DNA of 7,966 bases, taken from contig CAZSOQ010000240.1 of NCBI GenBank assembly GCA_964608495.1, positions 1 to 7,966 on the forward strand, in the 5' to 3' direction. This DNA is from JAKORR01 sp964608495. Its GTDB lineage: Bacteria; Armatimonadota; Zipacnadia; Zipacnadales; FEN-943. A program made the position numbers and the translations under genes. This document shows, piece by piece, positions 5,891 through 7,966 of the stretch; position 1 is the first letter of the stretch; every line of letters begins with the position of its first letter. Under the pieces are notes generated by a model. The model was not told the DNA's origin and ran no database searches. It saw nothing but the letters and a program-made list of their open reading frames with translations.

Positions 5891-7825
5891 ATGGCCAACA
5901 GGACACAGTTCCTCGCTGTCTCCCTGGCCATGCCTCTGGCGATTAGCGGCATCGTGTGCTGGCTCACGCCCTGGCTAGCAGTGCCGGAAGCCTTCCTCTA
6001 TGACCGCTTCATCCGTTCGAGGCCCGCGCGACGCCCCCCAGGGTCTATGATGGTTGTCCTGTGGGCGGATTCCCCGGCTTCCGGGGCGACTGCCGAGGGC
6101 CGAGGCCCTGGTGCTAGTGGTTACGTCGACTCGCCGGAGCTCCTGGCCGCAGCGCTGCGGGTGATACAAGAGGCAGCCCCGGCCGTCGTGGCTCTTAGCG
6201 GGGACACGGCAGCCCGCATGGCGTCCTCGCTGGTGACCGGCTCCGGCAGGTCCGCTTCCTCCGCGCGTCACATGTCGGTCATGTCACTGAGCGCGGCTCC
6301 TGCGGGCGACGCGATCCGGGGGCCCGAGGGGGAGGCCGACTCTCTGGTGCTGTGGTGGGACCAGTCCTCCGCCTGGGGCGATCCCGTGTACCTGCGGAGG
6401 CTGGCGGCCGCGGACGGTCCCCGGGAGGGAGAAGACGTGCCCACCGGCGCGGAGGCGGCCGCAGTCGACGCGCCGGCTCGCGGTGCCCCGGCGGTGGCAC
6501 AGCTCGAGGAGGTCCCGGGCAGGCGCGGCGCCAGAACGCTGATGGCGGCCCTGCGGCCCCTGCCTTCCGTGCCTCTGTGGGCCTGCGAGCACCTGCGGGC
6601 GACCGGCTGGTATGGCCCGCCCGGGACCTTCCCCCACGTGACGCTGCGGGACATCGCCGAAGGCCGTGTCGCCAAGGACGTCCTGGCCCGCTCGGTCGTG
6701 GTACTCGGCAGGCGAGGCGACGTGAGGGCTACCCCGGTGGGAGAGATGACCTGCGCCGAGGCCCACGCCAACCTGGTCGCAACCATGATGGAGGGCCATT
6801 GGGTCGTCGCCATGCCTAGCTGGTGGCACTGGCTGATCATCTTCACCGGCAGCGTGCTGGCCGCCATCGCCGTTGCCAGCGCCGCGGGAAGTGTGGCGCT
6901 GATCGCGATCCTCTTCGAGGTTGCCTGCGTGGGCATGGTGGCCCGCGGAGCCCTCCAGACGAATCAGTGGTTCTGCTGCACGCCGGCCCTGGCCGCCATC
7001 GGGCTCAGCGGGCTGGCGGCTCTCGCCGTCTCCCTGGGGCGGGCCAGGTCCGAGGAAGCACGACTGGCTCACGAGATGCGGCTGCGCGACGAGCTCATCT
7101 CGGCGATAGCCCACGACATCCGCCAGCCCATGACCCTCATCTCGCTGTTCGTGGAGCGAATCACGGGACAGGTCGAGGAGGGGAAGCCGGTCCGGCCCGA
7201 CCCAACGGCGCTCGCCGGCGTGCTGCGCGGCCTGCGGGCCATGGACTGCGAAGTGGACCGTATGCTCTATGCCAACCCCGACCGCGTGCTGCGGCCGCGA
7301 CTGGCGCCGGCCCTGGTGCGCGGGATTGCCGCCGACGCCGTGGACGACCTGGTTGCGGTAGCGCGCCGTCGCGAGGTAACCATCGTGGGTCCCGATGTGT
7401 GCATCGAGGCGGACCATCGTTGCCTGCGTCATGCCCTGCTCAACCTGCTGCGCAATGCGGCCCAGTACTCGCCGGGAGGCGGGCCCATCACGCTGGCGAT
7501 CGAGGATGCGGGCCCGGAGGTGCGGATCGCGGTATCCGACACGGGCATGGGCATTGCGCGCAACCAGCAGGCGCGGATCTTCGAGCGCTTCGCGCGGGCG
7601 GTGCCGCCCCAACTGAAGATCCCGGGCACCGGGCTGGGGCTGTACGTGGTCAAGCGGGTCGTGGACGCGCACGGTGGGCGGATCGAGGTGGACAGCACGC
7701 CGGGCGAAGGCGCCACCTTCACGGTGGTGCTGCCCAAGCGGCCCCCCGAGGAGCCTCAGCCGGCGGCGACCGTACTGCCGGCGGCGGCCTCGGTGGTGAG
7801 CGGGCGCCGGCCGGTGACCAACTGA
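5891..7825 (+). CDS. Membrane histidine kinase with CHASE2-like sensor domain (644 aa)
   Basis: Sensor half of a two-component system: autophosphorylates on histidine in response to an extracytoplasmic signal and passes phosphate to a response regulator. Seen in order: membrane segment at about 7-29; a CHASE2-like extracytoplasmic region at about 30-310, with the entry VPEAFLYDRFIRSRPARRPPG and the closing VLARSVVVLGRRGDVRATPVGE...AHANLVATMMEG; three membrane segments at about 312-332, 334-352 and 363-383; a HisKA dimerisation helix with the phosphoacceptor H408 in AIAHDIRQPM; and an HATPase_c domain with N box N522 (LLRNAAQYS), G1 DTGMGI (550-555), F box IFERF (563-567) and G2 GTGLGL (579-584). 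All catalytic motifs are intact. Much of the sensor region is Ala/Gly/Ser-rich and poorly conserved-looking (60-76, 111-145, 176-216), so the CHASE2 call rests on its ends and the 1+3 membrane layout. The Pro/Ala tail after 617 looks disordered. ATG follows GGGAG by nine bases. No response regulator is adjacent within the window. Confidence 0.93.
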   Translation: MANRTQFLAVSLAMPLAISGIVCWLTPWLAVPEAFLYDRFIRSRPARRPPGSMMVVLWADSPASGATAEGRGPGASGYVDSPELLAAALRVIQEAAPAVVALSGDTAARMASSLVTGSGRSASSARHMSVMSLSAAPAGDAIRGPEGEADSLVLWWDQSSAWGDPVYLRRLAAADGPREGEDVPTGAEAAAVDAPARGAPAVAQLEEVPGRRGARTLMAALRPLPSVPLWACEHLRATGWYGPPGTFPHVTLRDIAEGRVAKDVLARSVVVLGRRGDVRATPVGEMTCAEAHANLVATMMEGHWVVAMPSWWHWLIIFTGSVLAAIAVASAAGSVALIAILFEVACVGMVARGALQTNQWFCCTPALAAIGLSGLAALAVSLGRARSEEARLAHEMRLRDELISAIAHDIRQPMTLISLFVERITGQVEEGKPVRPDPTALAGVLRGLRAMDCEVDRMLYANPDRVLRPRLAPALVRGIAADAVDDLVAVARRREVTIVGPDVCIEADHRCLRHALLNLLRNAAQYSPGGGPITLAIEDAGPEVRIAVSDTGMGIARNQQARIFERFARAVPPQLKIPGTGLGLYVVKRVVDAHGGRIEVDSTPGEGATFTVVLPKRPPEEPQPAATVLPAAASVVSGRRPVTN

Positions 7826-7855
7826 AGGGCGGCCGGAGATAGGGGGCACCGAGCC

Positions 7856-7964
7856 AGGCTGCGCAGAAAGTGCGCGGGCCTACCTGCGCCATACAGGCTT
7901 ATAGCCCAAGGGTTACACTACTACGCTGCGCAGTACTGCTTTTCCGGCGCTTTCTGCGCAGCCT
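7856..7964. repeat. 109-bp element bounded by 15-bp perfect inverted repeats
   Basis: AGGCTGCGCAGAAAG at 7856-7870 is the exact reverse complement of 7950-7964. Pairing continues inward to 7877/7944 with one G-T pair and one bulged base, about 21 pairs in all. Inside are GGCT-TAT-AGCC (7896-7906), CCTG...CAGG (7883-7897, sharing GG with the former) and a third CTGCGCAG (7926-7933) repeating the core of the arms. It starts 30 bases after the kinase stop and contains no coding frame of note. It could be a miniature inverted-repeat element or other dispersed repeat, or a long hairpin acting as a bidirectional terminator or mRNA 3' end. A target-site duplication cannot be judged because only two bases follow it. 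Confidence 0.6.
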
Positions 7965-7966
7965 CG

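Noticed and set aside
6284..7849. A 521-codon minus-strand open frame opposite the histidine kinase.
   Set aside because: The plus frame carries every histidine kinase motif in order. The opposite frame is His/Arg/Gly-rich with no domain and no ribosome site.
7856..7964. Integron attC site.
   Set aside because: The ends lack the GTTRRRY/RYYYAAC core sites and no integrase or cassette array is visible.

Overview
The window is a GC-rich (roughly 70% G+C by eye) bacterial chromosomal segment with five protein genes, one cut by the left edge, and five intergenic gaps, all under 300 bases. Nothing in it fixes the phylum. The combination of secreted F5/8 type C (discoidin)-domain sugar-active proteins, an ABC-2 type exporter ATPase and a CHASE2 sensor kinase is of the kind seen in metagenomic Armatimonadota, Planctomycetota and similar polysaccharide-using lineages; that placement is an inference.

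Left part, minus strand. Bases 1-314 hold the N-terminal part of an ABC-2 type transporter ATPase (Walker A GPNGSGKTT). It has an excellent Shine-Dalgarno sequence but an apparent ATA start codon, and its own sigma-70-like promoter (TTGGCA-17-TAGAAT) in the 268-base gap before it. A possible 19- or 39-codon leader ORF ends inside its Shine-Dalgarno. Upstream of that gap lies a two-gene minus-strand unit read from 4454 down to 583. The first gene encodes a 506-residue secreted or lipoprotein-like protein with an N-terminal discoidin/CBM32-like domain and a probable TIM-barrel catalytic domain. The second encodes a 758-residue secreted protein resembling glycan-processing enzymes but matching no family I can name. 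Together they look like a small carbohydrate-processing operon.

Centre. A 250-base divergent region (4455-4704) separates that unit from a plus-strand GalU-like nucleotidyltransferase (300 residues), which probably makes UDP-glucose or a related sugar nucleotide. A promoter-like sequence is visible for each direction.

Right part, plus strand. After a 283-base gap comes a 644-residue membrane histidine kinase: one N-terminal membrane segment, a CHASE2-like extracytoplasmic region, three membrane segments, then HisKA and HATPase_c domains. Its promoter (TTGACT-17-TAATAT) carries two identical 12-bp sites exactly 22 bp apart, a good candidate operator. No response regulator lies within the window. 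The last 110 bases hold a compact element bounded by 15-bp perfect inverted repeats, either a small mobile/repetitive element or a long hairpin downstream of the kinase gene.

The genes fit a loose theme of extracellular glycan processing, sugar-nucleotide supply, export and sensing, but no single described pathway. I found no tRNA, rRNA, CRISPR array or transposase.
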